64,000 nt of DNA, taken from Mycobacterium sp. IS-1590 (lineage in GTDB: Bacteria; Actinomycetota; Actinomycetes; Mycobacteriales; Mycobacteriaceae). Both the position numbers and the translations under genes were made by a program. Below are positions 39,956 to 48,279 of the stretch, in pieces. Within the stretch, counting starts at the first letter, position 1. Each line of letters begins with the position of its first letter. The stretch lies in contig NZ_LQIW01000002.1 of NCBI RefSeq assembly GCF_001500025.1, positions 124,001-188,000 of the forward strand, given 5' to 3'. Under the pieces are notes generated by a model. The model saw nothing but the letters and a program-made list of their open reading frames with translations. It was not told where the DNA came from and made no database searches.

Positions 39956-40471
39956 CTACTGGTTGGCCGTTTCGCGTTTGGGCAGCTTCCAGCCCGGGCG
40001 CGGGAAGTGGCAGGTGTACCCGCTCGGGTACCGCTCCAGATAATCCTGATGCTCGGGTTCGGCCTCCCAGAAGTCGGCGGCCGGGCTCACCTCGGTGACG
40101 ACCTTGCCGGGCCACAGCCCCGACGCGTCGACATCGGCGATGGTGTCCAGCGCGACGCGCTTCTGCTCGTCGTCGAGGTAGAAGATCTCGGACCGGTAGC
40201 TGGTGCCGACGTCGTTGCCCTGTCGGTTCTTCGTGGTCGGATCGTGAATCTGGAAGAAGAACTCCAACAACGCGCGGTAGTCGGTCTGCGCCGGGTCGTA
40301 GACGATCTCGATCGCCTCGGCGTGGCCGGGGTGATTGCGGTACGTCGGGTTGGCGTTCTCGCCGCCGGTGTAGCCGACCCGCGTCGCCACCACGCCCGGT
40401 TGCTTACGGATCAGATCCTGCATGCCCCAGAAGCAACCGCCCGCCAGGATGGCTTTCTTGTGTTCACTCAT
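39956..40471 (-). CDS. msrA: Peptide methionine (S)-S-oxide reductase MsrA
   Basis: 171-residue MsrA with the GCFWG catalytic motif (Cys13) and a second Cys at 154 (YTCHF), the pair used in M. tuberculosis MsrA (Rv0137c). It reduces the S-epimer of methionine sulfoxide in proteins and so belongs to oxidative-stress defence. It is co-directional with msrB and overlaps it by four bases, suggesting translational coupling. Its position after the CYP138 genes matches the Rv0136-Rv0137c order. Confidence 0.95.
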   Translation of the reverse strand: MSEHKKAILAGGCFWGMQDLIRKQPGVVATRVGYTGGENANPTYRNHPGHAEAIEIVYDPAQTDYRALLEFFFQIHDPTTKNRQGNDVGTSYRSEIFYLDDEQKRVALDTIADVDASGLWPGKVVTEVSPAADFWEAEPEHQDYLERYPSGYTCHFPRPGWKLPKRETANQ

Positions 40472-40929
40472 GCCTGCGCCTCCTCATTCACGAACAGCTT
40501 CTTGTAGTCGCCATAACCCTCGGCCTCGAGGTCGTCGAGGTGGATGAACCTCAGCGAAGCGGAGTTGATGCAGTAGCGCAACCCACCCTCTGAGCGCGGC
40601 CCGTCGGTGAAGACGTGGCCGAGGTGGCTGTCGCCGTGTGCCGAGCGCACCTCGGTGCGGATCATCAGGTGCGAGAAGTCACGCTTCTCCACCACGTTGG
40701 CCGGCTCGATCGGCCGGGTGAAGCTGGGCCAGCCCGACCCGCTTTCGAACTTGTCGACCGATGCGAACAGCGGCTCGCCGGAGACCACGTCGACGTAGAT
40801 ACCCGGCTCGTGGTTGTCCCAATACTCGCCGGTGAAGGGCCGCTCGGTGCCGTTGCGCTGCGTGACCCGGTACTGCTCCGGCGACAAGGCGTTAACCGCG
40901 GCCGGATTCCTGTTGTATTGCTTTGCCAT
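40468..40929 (-). CDS. msrB: Peptide methionine (R)-S-oxide reductase MsrB
   Basis: 153-residue MsrB with the SelR-domain motifs [15 protein letters not shown] and [11 protein letters not shown], whose Cys120 is the catalytic residue. Cys120 is the only cysteine: the CxxC zinc pairs and a resolving Cys of many MsrBs are absent. The msrB gene comes first in this pair and msrA second. In M. tuberculosis msrB is elsewhere (Rv2674), so this cluster joins the two repair enzymes. It covers the R-epimer of methionine sulfoxide. Confidence 0.92.
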   Translation of the reverse strand: MAKQYNRNPAAVNALSPEQYRVTQRNGTERPFTGEYWDNHEPGIYVDVVSGEPLFASVDKFESGSGWPSFTRPIEPANVVEKRDFSHLMIRTEVRSAHGDSHLGHVFTDGPRSEGGLRYCINSASLRFIHLDDLEAEGYGDYKKLFVNEEAQA

Positions 40930-40988
40930 AGTGCCTGTATAACCGCCGAACCGAACGCGGTGTTCCTGCTGTTCATTACGGTTGTGTG

Positions 40989-41387
40989 ATGCGCTTGTTC
41001 CTCGTCCTCATCGCCGCCGCGCTGGCCGTATGGGCGGCGCCGGTGGCATCGGCGGAGACGGCGGTGTTGGCTGAGCGGCCGGGCTATCCGGGCCTGTTGT
41101 TCGTCGACAACCCCGCGATCGTCGACCCTCACCCGCTGCGCGCGGAGTCGTACAACCGCGTCCCCGGCGACCGCGCCGTCGGCGTGCACTTCACCACCGG
41201 CACCCCGCAGTGCTACGGCGTCCACGCGACCGTGCAGGAGACGCCCGAAGCCGTCACGGTCGAACTCTTCGGCGGCACGCTCCCCGAAGCCGTGGACCGG
41301 CCCTGCATCTTGATCGCGGTGGCGGGGATCCTCGACGTCCCGCTGCAGAATCCGCTGGGCAGCCGCCAGGTACTCACCGCGTTCTGA
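40989..41387 (+). CDS. Small secreted protein, unknown
   Basis: 132-residue protein with a signal peptide ([20 protein letters not shown]) and a mature domain of about 105 residues with two Cys (PQCYGV, RPCILI) that could form a disulfide. I do not recognise a family. Tandem GTG-ATG start codons (40986 and 40989) leave three bases of doubt, and no ribosome site is visible, so the mRNA may be leaderless. It is divergent from msrB across about 60 bases. Confidence 0.65.
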   Translation: MRLFLVLIAAALAVWAAPVASAETAVLAERPGYPGLLFVDNPAIVDPHPLRAESYNRVPGDRAVGVHFTTGTPQCYGVHATVQETPEAVTVELFGGTLPEAVDRPCILIAVAGILDVPLQNPLGSRQVLTAF

Positions 41388-41403
41388 CCCTCGACAAGCT
41401 CGG

Positions 41404-41417
41404 TAGAACGTGTTCTA
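41404..41417. promoter_or_regulatory. KstR-like operator before the Rv0138-Rv0139-type pair
   Basis: Perfect palindrome TAGAACGTGTTCTA, eight bases before the GTG start at 41426. It fits TNNAACNNGTTNNA and is the reverse complement of the box at 21551-21564. Its closeness to the start points to a leaderless or very short-leader mRNA. Confidence 0.7.
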
Positions 41418-41425
41418 GTTCTGGT

Positions 41426-41932
41426 GTGACGGGCAGCACCTTCAGCCGCGAGGAACTTGCCGCGGCATTCCAGAAATTCGAGGCGACGGTCGACCGTGCC
41501 GCGCAGACCCGCGACTGGGATCCCTGGGTCGACCAGTACACCGACGACGTCCTCTACGTCGAACACGCGGCAGGCACCATGCGCGGCCGCGAACAGGTGC
41601 GCCCCTGGATCTGGAAGACGATGGAGTCGTTCCCCGGCAGCTACATGACATCGTTCCCGTCGCTGTGGACGGTGATCGACGAGGCGACCGGCAGGGTCAT
41701 CTGCGAGCTCGACAATCCAATGCGCGATCCCGGCGACGGCACCGTCATCAGCGCCACCAACATCTCGATCGTCACCTACGCCGGCGACGGACTGTGGCGC
41801 CGGCAGGAGGACATCTACAACCCGCTGCGGTTCGTCAAGGCGACGGTCAAGTGGTGCCGCAAGGCCGCCGAGCTCGGCACCTTGCCGCCCGAGGCCGAGG
41901 AGTGGATGAAGCAGTACGGAGGAGGCAAGTGA
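41426..41932 (+). CDS. SnoaL-like/nuclear transport factor 2 fold protein (Rv0138-like)
   Basis: 168-residue protein of the NTF2/SnoaL-like fold, with DPWVDQYTDDVLYVEHAAG at about residues 30-48 and RPWIWKTMESFPGSY. The position, followed by an atypical SDR, matches Rv0138-Rv0139. The GTG at 41426 is chosen because the domain begins just after it and the KstR-like box stands directly upstream. SnoaL-like proteins include hydratases and isomerases; a sterol or lipid catabolic role is possible given the operator but is not shown. Confidence 0.8.
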   Translation: MTGSTFSREELAAAFQKFEATVDRAAQTRDWDPWVDQYTDDVLYVEHAAGTMRGREQVRPWIWKTMESFPGSYMTSFPSLWTVIDEATGRVICELDNPMRDPGDGTVISATNISIVTYAGDGLWRRQEDIYNPLRFVKATVKWCRKAAELGTLPPEAEEWMKQYGGGK

Positions 41933-42933
41933 GCAAGCTGGTCATCGGAGCCAACGGTTTCCTCGGATCCCATGTCACCCGCCAGCTGGTGGCCGCCGGT
42001 CACGACGTCCGCGTCATGGTGCGCCCGAACGCGAACACCAGGAGCATCGACGATCTGCCCGTCGAGCGTTTCCTCGGTGACATCTGGTACGACGACACGC
42101 TGCGCGTGGCGATGACGGGAGTCGACGACGTCTACTACTGCGTCGTCGACACCCGCGGCTGGCTGAAAGACCCGACGCCGCTGTTCTATACGAACGTCGA
42201 AGGCACCCGCAACGTGCTCGAGGTCGCCAAGGACATGCGCCTGCGACGGTTCGTCTACACCAGCAGCTATGTGACGGTGGGCCGCAGGCGCGGGCACGTG
42301 GCGACCGAGGACGACGTGATCGTCGACAAGGGTTTGACGCCCTATGTGCGCTCCCGGGTGCAGGCCGAGACGCTCGTGTTGCGATATGCGCGCGAGCACG
42401 GCCTGCCCGCGGTGGCGATGTGTGTGTCGACCACCTACGGCGGCGGCGACTGGGGCCGCACCCCGCACGGCGCGATCATCGCCGGGGCGGCGTTCGGCAA
42501 GTTGCCCTTCGTGATGCGCGGTATCGAACTCGAGGCCGTCGGCGTCGACGACGCCGCCCGCGCCATGTTGCTGGCCGCCGAACGCGGCCGGGTCGGCGAG
42601 CGGTACCTGATCTCGGAGAAGATGATCAGCAACGCGGAGGTGGTGCGCATCGCCGCCGAAGCCGCGGGGATGCCTGCGCCGACGAAGTCGATCCCGCTGC
42701 CGGTCTCGTACGCGATGGCCGCCCTGGGTACCGCCAAGGCGGGTATGACCGGCAAGGACGAGAAGTTCTCGCTCGGTTCGCTGCGACTGATGCGCGCGGA
42801 AGCGCCCGTCGATTGCAGCAAGGCTCGACGCGAATTGGGTTGGCAGCCAAGGCCTGTCGAGGAGTCGATCCGTGAGGCGGCGAGGTTCTGGGCGGGGCTG
42901 CGGGATGCGCGACGCACAAGCAAGGCCGGCTAG
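41929..42933 (+). CDS. Atypical SDR, NAD-dependent epimerase/dehydratase-like (Rv0139-like)
   Basis: 334-residue extended/atypical SDR. GANGFLGSHV near the N-terminus is the nucleotide-binding motif, and RRFVYTSSYVTVG at about residues 107-119 includes the catalytic Ser region. At the expected catalytic Tyr the sequence is PYVRSR, with Arg where YxxxK normally has Lys. The C-terminal substrate domain ends in RRELGWQPRPVEESIREAARFW, typical of this family (3-beta-HSD/epimerase-like). GTG start overlaps the stop of the previous gene. By synteny it is Rv0139. Confidence 0.82.
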   Translation: MSKLVIGANGFLGSHVTRQLVAAGHDVRVMVRPNANTRSIDDLPVERFLGDIWYDDTLRVAMTGVDDVYYCVVDTRGWLKDPTPLFYTNVEGTRNVLEVAKDMRLRRFVYTSSYVTVGRRRGHVATEDDVIVDKGLTPYVRSRVQAETLVLRYAREHGLPAVAMCVSTTYGGGDWGRTPHGAIIAGAAFGKLPFVMRGIELEAVGVDDAARAMLLAAERGRVGERYLISEKMISNAEVVRIAAEAAGMPAPTKSIPLPVSYAMAALGTAKAGMTGKDEKFSLGSLRLMRAEAPVDCSKARRELGWQPRPVEESIREAARFWAGLRDARRTSKAG

Positions 42934-43009
42934 CACGCGGACAGGCTCGAACAGATGCCCGGCAAGCTGTCCGTCGATCTGTCCGGTGCGCCTTCTGAGG
43001 CGGCTCGCT

Positions 43010-43066
43010 CGAAACTGAACATCTGCATGTCGACTGCTGAAGTTTTCGTGCAGGAGTTCAGTTTCG
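43010..43066. terminator. Bidirectional hairpin terminator
   Basis: CGAAACTGAAC and GTTCAGTTTCG form an 11-base perfect stem; inside the loop CTGCA and TGCAG can pair as well. It sits between the convergent SDR and enoyl-CoA hydratase genes and probably ends both transcripts. Confidence 0.6.
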
Positions 43067-43069
43067 GGA

Positions 43070-43726
43070 TCAGCGGACGTTGAGTTCGGCGATCACCTCG
43101 GCGTAGAGCCGCGCTTTGATCGCGCCGAACACCGCGCCGGCCTTCGCCGCCAATGCCTCGGCGCGGGAGACCGCCGCGTCGAGCACTTCGCCCTCCCCGG
43201 CAGTGGCCGCGACGATTCCCGCCGCGAGGGCGTCTGCACCGCCGTAGCGCCGCGCGGTGGTCATGGCCTCGTGCGCGGTCGCGACCGGCAGGCGGGACCG
43301 GATGAGCGCGTTCATCCCGGCCGTGAACGGGATACCGAGGTCGACCTCCGGCAGGCAGAAGAAGCCGCGATCGGCGCGCATGACGATCTGGTCGTGAGAC
43401 AGCGCCAGCATCGCACCGGCGGCGAAGGCGTGCCCCTGTACTGCGGCGATGATCGGCGCCGGGAACGCCAGCACCCGGGCCAGCAGCGCGTGCACATCGG
43501 CCAGGTTCGCCTCGGCCGCATCGGGATTGGCGGCCATGAACTCGAGGTCGAGCCCGTTGGAGTAGAACTTGCCGCTGCCCGTGGTGACGACGGCTCTCGG
43601 GCCGTCGGCCGCCTCGACTTCGTCGAGTGCGGAGTTGATCGCGGTGAGCCGGTCGGGGTGGAAGCGGTTCTCGTCCTCGCCGAGGGTCAACACATACACC
43701 GCGCCGCGCCGTTGAAGGTCAGCCAT
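43070..43726 (-). CDS. Enoyl-CoA hydratase/isomerase family protein
   Basis: 218-residue crotonase-fold protein. The oxyanion segment FYSNGLDLEF is near residue 54, and AVQGHAFAAGAMLALSHDQI around 96-115. The catalytic Glu region FCLPEVDLGIPF resembles delta3,delta2-enoyl-CoA isomerases more than true hydratases, which need a second Glu. It acts on fatty acyl-CoA, in beta-oxidation or isomerisation of unsaturated acyl-CoA. The ATG at 43726 is preferred to a GTG three bases upstream. Confidence 0.82.
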   Translation of the reverse strand: MADLQRRGAVYVLTLGEDENRFHPDRLTAINSALDEVEAADGPRAVVTTGSGKFYSNGLDLEFMAANPDAAEANLADVHALLARVLAFPAPIIAAVQGHAFAAGAMLALSHDQIVMRADRGFFCLPEVDLGIPFTAGMNALIRSRLPVATAHEAMTTARRYGGADALAAGIVAATAGEGEVLDAAVSRAEALAAKAGAVFGAIKARLYAEVIAELNVR

Positions 43727-43758
43727 CACTCGATTACACCACCTGCTGCCGAATCACA

Positions 43759-43935
43759 TCACGACCACGTTCGTGCCCCATTTCGGTTGGACCCCCGAAA
43801 CGCCGCGCCGGACTCCGCCACACCCGTTTGCGCCACTCCATTGCGTGCGCCTGCTCGGCCAGTGAGGCCAGCGGCGAGATCGGAGATGAGGCGGTAGATC
43901 GCTTCGGGGTCGGCATCGATGGTGATCTCGGCTTG
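43759..43935 (-). pseudogene. Decayed SRPBCC (polyketide cyclase/dehydrase-like) gene
   Basis: Fragments of an SRPBCC-fold protein are readable on the minus strand only if the frame shifts twice: ITIDADPEAIYRLISDL in one frame, then ASLAEQAHAMEWRK in a second, then GAAFRGSNRNGARTWS ending in a stop in the third. The order and spacing match the start of mycobacterial SRPBCC proteins, and the C-terminal two-thirds are absent. It lies in a 490-base region of otherwise noncoding sequence. Confidence 0.65.
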
Positions 43936-44222
43936 TGCGGAGGAAGGACCTGATTCGCTCGCGCGACGATCGTCGTCAGCGCCGATCGGACGTCAGGTCC
44001 GGCAGGTCGAAGACCGACCGAGCCAGGCGGGTTGGAGTTGCCGAATCGCACGAAGTCGCTTGATGTTTCGGGCGTCTGACTAAGAAGATTCTTGATTCAG
44101 CAATGAACGCTTGAAGTGCTCATCGGCTGGGAGGATGCTGTGAGGTTACTGAAAACACAAACGCGACCTTCGCCCGGCGTGGGGATCGACGTGAAGGTCC
44201 AAAGTCGAAATGAGGGGAACGG
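43936..44222. other. Noncoding gap upstream of a small secreted protein
   Basis: About 290 bases, noticeably richer in A and T than the flanks from about 44060 on (for example TAAGAAGATTCTTGATTCA). It presumably holds the promoter of the small secreted gene at 44223. No RNA gene or further open frame is convincing. Confidence 0.5.
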
Positions 44223-44624
44223 ATGGCAACTCACCGCCGCCGCCTGCGTCACACCGTCGCCGCCGCTTCAATAGCGGCCGCAACTCTTGGTGGCATTGCG
44301 ACGGGGCCGCCTATGACAGCCGGCGCCGAGCCCAGAGAGTGGGACGTAGCTGATTTCGACTTCTGCATGAACAAGGCAGTGGATCGCCACTTACGCGGCG
44401 AGACCAACAATTCGCAATTCGAAGACGATGCGCGGTTCTGCTGCGATCGATCCGGCGGAGTTTGGAGTTCGGCCGATCGTAAGTGCGTGGCACCGCCCGC
44501 CAGCGTTCCACCGCAGATTCCGGGCAACCTGCCCGTGGGAACGCTGCAGCCGGTGCAGCCTGCTCCACCCCTTGTGCACCCCAGTCCAATCGATCCATCG
44601 ATGACATTTGATCCGGCGGGATAG
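44223..44624 (+). CDS. Small secreted Cys-containing protein, unknown
   Basis: 133-residue protein with a signal peptide (VAAASIAAATLGGIATGPPMTAGA) and a compact mature region with Cys at FDFCMNK, RFCCDR and RKCVAPP, then a proline-rich tail (PPASVPPQIPGNLPVG). Function unknown; the four Cys suggest two disulfides in a small extracellular domain. An AGGGGAACGG ribosome site precedes the ATG. Confidence 0.68.
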   Translation: MATHRRRLRHTVAAASIAAATLGGIATGPPMTAGAEPREWDVADFDFCMNKAVDRHLRGETNNSQFEDDARFCCDRSGGVWSSADRKCVAPPASVPPQIPGNLPVGTLQPVQPAPPLVHPSPIDPSMTFDPAG

Positions 44625-44713
44625 GCCGAAGTCGGTTACCTCAATCATTCGGCCGCGGGGTGCAGCGGTTGACGCCGGAGGCACCGTTTGGCCCGGGGTC
44701 CTAACTGGTCGAA

Positions 44714-46219
44714 CTAGAACGGTGCAGGATCGACATTGCGTGCCCGTTCGGCCTTGATCCGAGCGGCGAAATCGGCTGCGCGAGTGCGTCTTCGCTTCGG
44801 CATCTTCGCGGCGCGATCGGCCGCGGGCGGTGGAATCTCTGGCGGCGGAGGCAGGTTCGCGGTCGTGGTGTCCCAGTCGAAGAACAGCTTGCTACCGGGA
44901 TGGGTGGTATAGGTGTGGCCGCTTGGTGCGGTCCAGATGACGGTCCCATCTGGGAGCTGTACGTCGCGCCAGCCGTCGGGGCCGCCATGGAACGTCTTCA
45001 TCATGTGGTTCTTACGGCACAGGCATTTGAGGTTCGACGGATGCGTGGGTCCCAGCGGCCACGGGATCGTGTGGTCGATATCGCAGAGGTCGGCGGGAAC
45101 GTCGCATCCCGGTGCGCGACAGTACATATCACGCATGCGCACGAATTCGGCCAGCGCCGCCGACGGCTGATAACGGGACTCGGCCTCTGGTCCCGGGGTC
45201 TTGATCGGGCGCACCTTCGCCCCGCGGCTGATCAGCCAGGGCAGCAGGGACGGGGGCAACGCCCCGTGGCCCAGTAGTACTGCGGTGCCCCGGTTCTCGG
45301 AAGTTTTCGCGTCCGACTGCGGTGGGGTGGCGCCTTCAGCGGCGGTGCTGTCCGCGGCGTCTGATTCGTCGTCTTTCGTTTCTGGAGTCGCGTCGTTACC
45401 TGCTGCAGCAGCGGCGTTTTCGAAAGCGTCTTGGTCGGCGATCACGTGGACGACGATGTTCGACGTCTGCGGACCGGCCGCGGCGCACGTCGGCGATCCG
45501 CATGCGCATCCCAACCGGTCTTGGTTGGCGGCCAAGGCGCCGATAGCGTCGGCGCGCCGCTCGCCCATACTGCGTGGATCGTTGTCGCACAGACCCTGCA
45601 TCATCTCAGCGATGCGGCGTTTGAGGATCGCGGCGTCGGTGGCCAGCAACCTGCCCCACACCGAAGTGGTGCCGGCCGGGTCATCGAGATTACCGACGCG
45701 AAAATCCCGGGTGCGTGCCGTCGACTGACTTCTCCGCACCGCCAGCGGGTCGAACTTGCCGACGAGCGCGTCGATCGCCGCCTCCAGCCGCTGCTCTGAC
45801 AGCGGACCCAATCGAGACGCCCGTTTCGCAAGCGCCGTGTCGATGAGCGCCAACGCCTCAGGGTCCTCGACAAGTTGGGTGCGCCAGGTGATCGCCGAGA
45901 CGATCCGCGCACCGATTTCTCCCTGCTCGAACAACGCGGCCACCCGGGGCAGCCGCTCGCGCAACGCCTGCGCGATCCGCATCTGCCCGGACGCGCGTCG
46001 ATGCCCGATCGTCATCGCTGCGGCCACCTCGGCGGCGACACTGTCCCACGGGTCGAAGGCACACAGATTGCGTTCGTCATCATCGCTGACCTTGCGGCGG
46101 ATCAGCTCCGCGATGGCCGCGAACCGGCGCGCCGCGGCCTCGGCCTCCGCACGCGCACCGTCGGCGATGGCGGCGACGAGAGCGGCGTCGTCCACCTCCG
46201 CGAACTGTCCTCCGAACAT
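44714..46219 (-). CDS. DUF222 and HNH endonuclease domain protein (13E12-type)
   Basis: 501-residue protein with an N-terminal DUF222 region (FAEVDDAALVAAIADGARAE) and a C-terminal HNH nuclease motif: CRAPGC, DLCDIDHTIPWPLG, NLKCLCRKNHMMKT. It is the REP13E12-type family that is abundant and variably placed in mycobacterial genomes. A poorly conserved Ala/Asp/Glu-rich linker (about residues 290-330) separates the halves. The ATG at 46219 is preferred; a GTG at 46249 would add ten residues. The DUF427 gene is divergent just upstream. Confidence 0.85.
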   Translation of the reverse strand: MFGGQFAEVDDAALVAAIADGARAEAEAAARRFAAIAELIRRKVSDDDERNLCAFDPWDSVAAEVAAAMTIGHRRASGQMRIAQALRERLPRVAALFEQGEIGARIVSAITWRTQLVEDPEALALIDTALAKRASRLGPLSEQRLEAAIDALVGKFDPLAVRRSQSTARTRDFRVGNLDDPAGTTSVWGRLLATDAAILKRRIAEMMQGLCDNDPRSMGERRADAIGALAANQDRLGCACGSPTCAAAGPQTSNIVVHVIADQDAFENAAAAAGNDATPETKDDESDAADSTAAEGATPPQSDAKTSENRGTAVLLGHGALPPSLLPWLISRGAKVRPIKTPGPEAESRYQPSAALAEFVRMRDMYCRAPGCDVPADLCDIDHTIPWPLGPTHPSNLKCLCRKNHMMKTFHGGPDGWRDVQLPDGTVIWTAPSGHTYTTHPGSKLFFDWDTTTANLPPPPEIPPPAADRAAKMPKRRRTRAADFAARIKAERARNVDPAPF

Positions 46220-46288
46220 GTGTTCGAGTATGCCACCGGGGTATGACACGTCCGGAATCGAGCCGCCACCTCGTACGTTGGCGTTGAT

Positions 46289-46666
46289 ATGAGCGATCGA
46301 CCCGTACTCGAGCCCACCGCGCAACACCCGATCACCGTCGCGCCGACCGGCGCGCACGTCACCGCCCGGGTGAACGGCGAGGTCGTCGCCGACACCGATC
46401 GAGCGTTGACGCTGCAGGAGTCGACCTACCCGGCCGTGCAGTACATCCCGCTGGCCGACGTCGTCCAAGACAAACTCAGGCCCAGCGACACCCAGACGTA
46501 CTGCCCGTTCAAGGGCGACGCCGCCTACTTCCACGTCGTGACCGAGGCCGGCGCCGTCGAGGACGCCATCTGGACCTATGAGAAGCCCTATCCGGCGGTC
46601 GCCCCCATCGCCGGGCACGTCGCGTTCTATCCGGACAAGGCGGAGATCGTCGTGACCCCGGCATAA
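46289..46666 (+). CDS. DUF427 domain protein
   Basis: 125-residue DUF427 protein with the family motifs VVADTDRALTLQESTYP, YIPLADV, TYCPFKGDAAYF and HVAFYPDKAEI. Structures in the family show a small beta-fold, often seen near lipid or nitronate metabolism; no catalytic role is defined. It is divergent from the HNH gene and nine bases from the following glycosylase, so it may share a transcript with it. Confidence 0.88.
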   Translation: MSDRPVLEPTAQHPITVAPTGAHVTARVNGEVVADTDRALTLQESTYPAVQYIPLADVVQDKLRPSDTQTYCPFKGDAAYFHVVTEAGAVEDAIWTYEKPYPAVAPIAGHVAFYPDKAEIVVTPA

Positions 46667-46675
46667 CCTTGGCCG

Positions 46676-47587
46676 GTGCACACCTCGGTGAGCGTCGTCT
46701 TCGACGGCCCGGTCAGCCCCGCGTTGACCCTGGCGCCGCTGCGACGTGGCCGAAAGGACCCCTGCTACTTCGACGCCCCCGACGGAGCGATCTGGCGCAC
46801 CAGCCTGATGCGCAGCGGCCCGGTCACCGCGCGCCTCACCAAATCGGCCCCCGACACGGTCGACTGCGAAGCATGGGGTGACGGTGCGATGGAATTCGCC
46901 GAGACCCTGCCCGCCCAACTCGGGGCGTACGACGACAACGTCGGCTTCTCGCCCAGCGAACCGACGATCGTGGCCGCGCATCGACGCGTCCGGCATCTGC
47001 GGCTCGGCCGCACCGACCGGGTGCTCGAAGCGCTGATTCCCGCGGTGCTCGAACAGCGGGTCTATGGAAAGGACGCTCGCCGCGCGTGGCGGCTGCTCGT
47101 CACCAAGTACGGCGCGCCTGCGCCGGGACCGGCGCCCGTGCACATGCGAGTCCCGCCGCCTGGTGAGGTCTGGCGCCGCATTCCGTCGTGGGAGTTCCAC
47201 CGCGCCAACGTCGACCCTCGGCGCGCTCGCACCGTCGTCGTGTGTGCGCAACGCGCCGACTCGCTGGAACGACTCGGCGCCCGGTCACCGGCGAAGGCCC
47301 GCGCCGCGATGGCGTCGCTTCCCGGGGTCGGCGAGTGGACGGCCGCGGAGACGAGTCAACGCGCATTCGGTGACGCGGACGCGCTCTCGGTCGGCGACTA
47401 TCACCTGGCGAAGATGGTCGGATGGAGCCTGCTGGGGCATCCGATCGACGATCCCGCGATGGTCGAGTTGCTCGAACCGCTTCGCCCTCACCGTCATCGC
47501 GCGGTGCGCTTGTTGGAGGTGAGCGGTCTTGCGGTGCTGCCGCGGTTCGGCCCGCGCATGGCGATCCCCAATCTGATCGAGATGTGA
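46676..47587 (+). CDS. DNA-3-methyladenine glycosylase family protein
   Basis: 303-residue HhH-GPD base-excision glycosylase, AlkA-like. The helix-hairpin-helix motif LPGVGEWTA is at about residues 215-223, and the conserved Asp is in SVGDYHL (Asp241). The N-terminal region is an AlkA-type beta domain (PCYFDAPDGAIWRT). It would remove alkylated purines. GTG start directly after the DUF427 gene. The flanking Dps and 3-methyladenine repair genes suggest a stress-protection neighbourhood, but this is not an operon signal. Confidence 0.82.
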   Translation: MHTSVSVVFDGPVSPALTLAPLRRGRKDPCYFDAPDGAIWRTSLMRSGPVTARLTKSAPDTVDCEAWGDGAMEFAETLPAQLGAYDDNVGFSPSEPTIVAAHRRVRHLRLGRTDRVLEALIPAVLEQRVYGKDARRAWRLLVTKYGAPAPGPAPVHMRVPPPGEVWRRIPSWEFHRANVDPRRARTVVVCAQRADSLERLGARSPAKARAAMASLPGVGEWTAAETSQRAFGDADALSVGDYHLAKMVGWSLLGHPIDDPAMVELLEPLRPHRHRAVRLLEVSGLAVLPRFGPRMAIPNLIEM

Positions 47588-47667
47588 CGCGTGCGACGGG
47601 GTTGATTACCGCACCAATGCAGCGGGTAGTCGAAGCCACGACACCGTATGCGTGCAAAGGAGCTTCA

Positions 47668-48231
47668 ATGCCTAGATCCAATTACACAGTCCCCGGCATG
47701 ACTGACAAGGACGCCACAAAGGTCGCCGAACTGCTGCAGAAGCAGTTGAGCCGGTACAACGATCTTCACCTGACCCTCAAGCACATCCACTGGAATGTGG
47801 TGGGCCCGAACTTCATCGGCGTGCACGAAATGATCGACCCGCAGGTCGAGTTGGTGCGCGGCTATGCCGACGAGGTCGCCGAACGGATCGCCACGCTCGG
47901 CTTCTCGCCCAAGGGCACGCCCGGCGCGATCATCGAAGACCGCAGCTGGGATGACTACTCGCTGGACCGCGACACCGTGCAAGCGCACCTCGCCGCGCTC
48001 GACCTGGTCTACGACGGCATCATCGAGGACACCCGTCATAACATCGAAGAGGCCGAGGACGCCGATCCGGTGACCGAGGACATCTTGATCGGCCACGCCG
48101 CCGAACTCGAGAAGTTCCAGTGGTTCGTGCGCGCGCACCTGGAGAACGCGGGTGGTGAGCTCGCCAACAAGGGCGCGACGACGGAGAAGGCGGCAGCAAG
48201 CCAGGCCAAGAAGAAGTCCTCGGCCAAGTAA
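47668..48231 (+). CDS. dps: Dps family DNA-binding ferroxidase
   Basis: 187-residue Dps with a Dps ferroxidase-site pattern: HIHWNVVGPNF, VHEMIDPQVELVRGYADEVAERI, and a Lys-rich C-terminal tail (AAASQAKKKSSAK) that binds DNA, as in M. smegmatis Dps1. It stores iron as ferric oxide and protects DNA from hydroxyl radicals. A strong AAAGGAG ribosome site lies seven bases before the ATG. Length and tail are in the usual range of mycobacterial Dps. Confidence 0.93.
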   Translation: MPRSNYTVPGMTDKDATKVAELLQKQLSRYNDLHLTLKHIHWNVVGPNFIGVHEMIDPQVELVRGYADEVAERIATLGFSPKGTPGAIIEDRSWDDYSLDRDTVQAHLAALDLVYDGIIEDTRHNIEEAEDADPVTEDILIGHAAELEKFQWFVRAHLENAGGELANKGATTEKAAASQAKKKSSAK

Positions 48232-48279
48232 CGGTGGCCAAGTATCGCTGGCTAAATCTGCGGGCGGGGGCTGCCGGTG

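Noticed and set aside
43734..44051. 105-residue minus-strand protein in the gap before the small secreted gene
   Set aside because: The frame is better explained as one of three frames of the decayed SRPBCC gene; it has no start context of its own.
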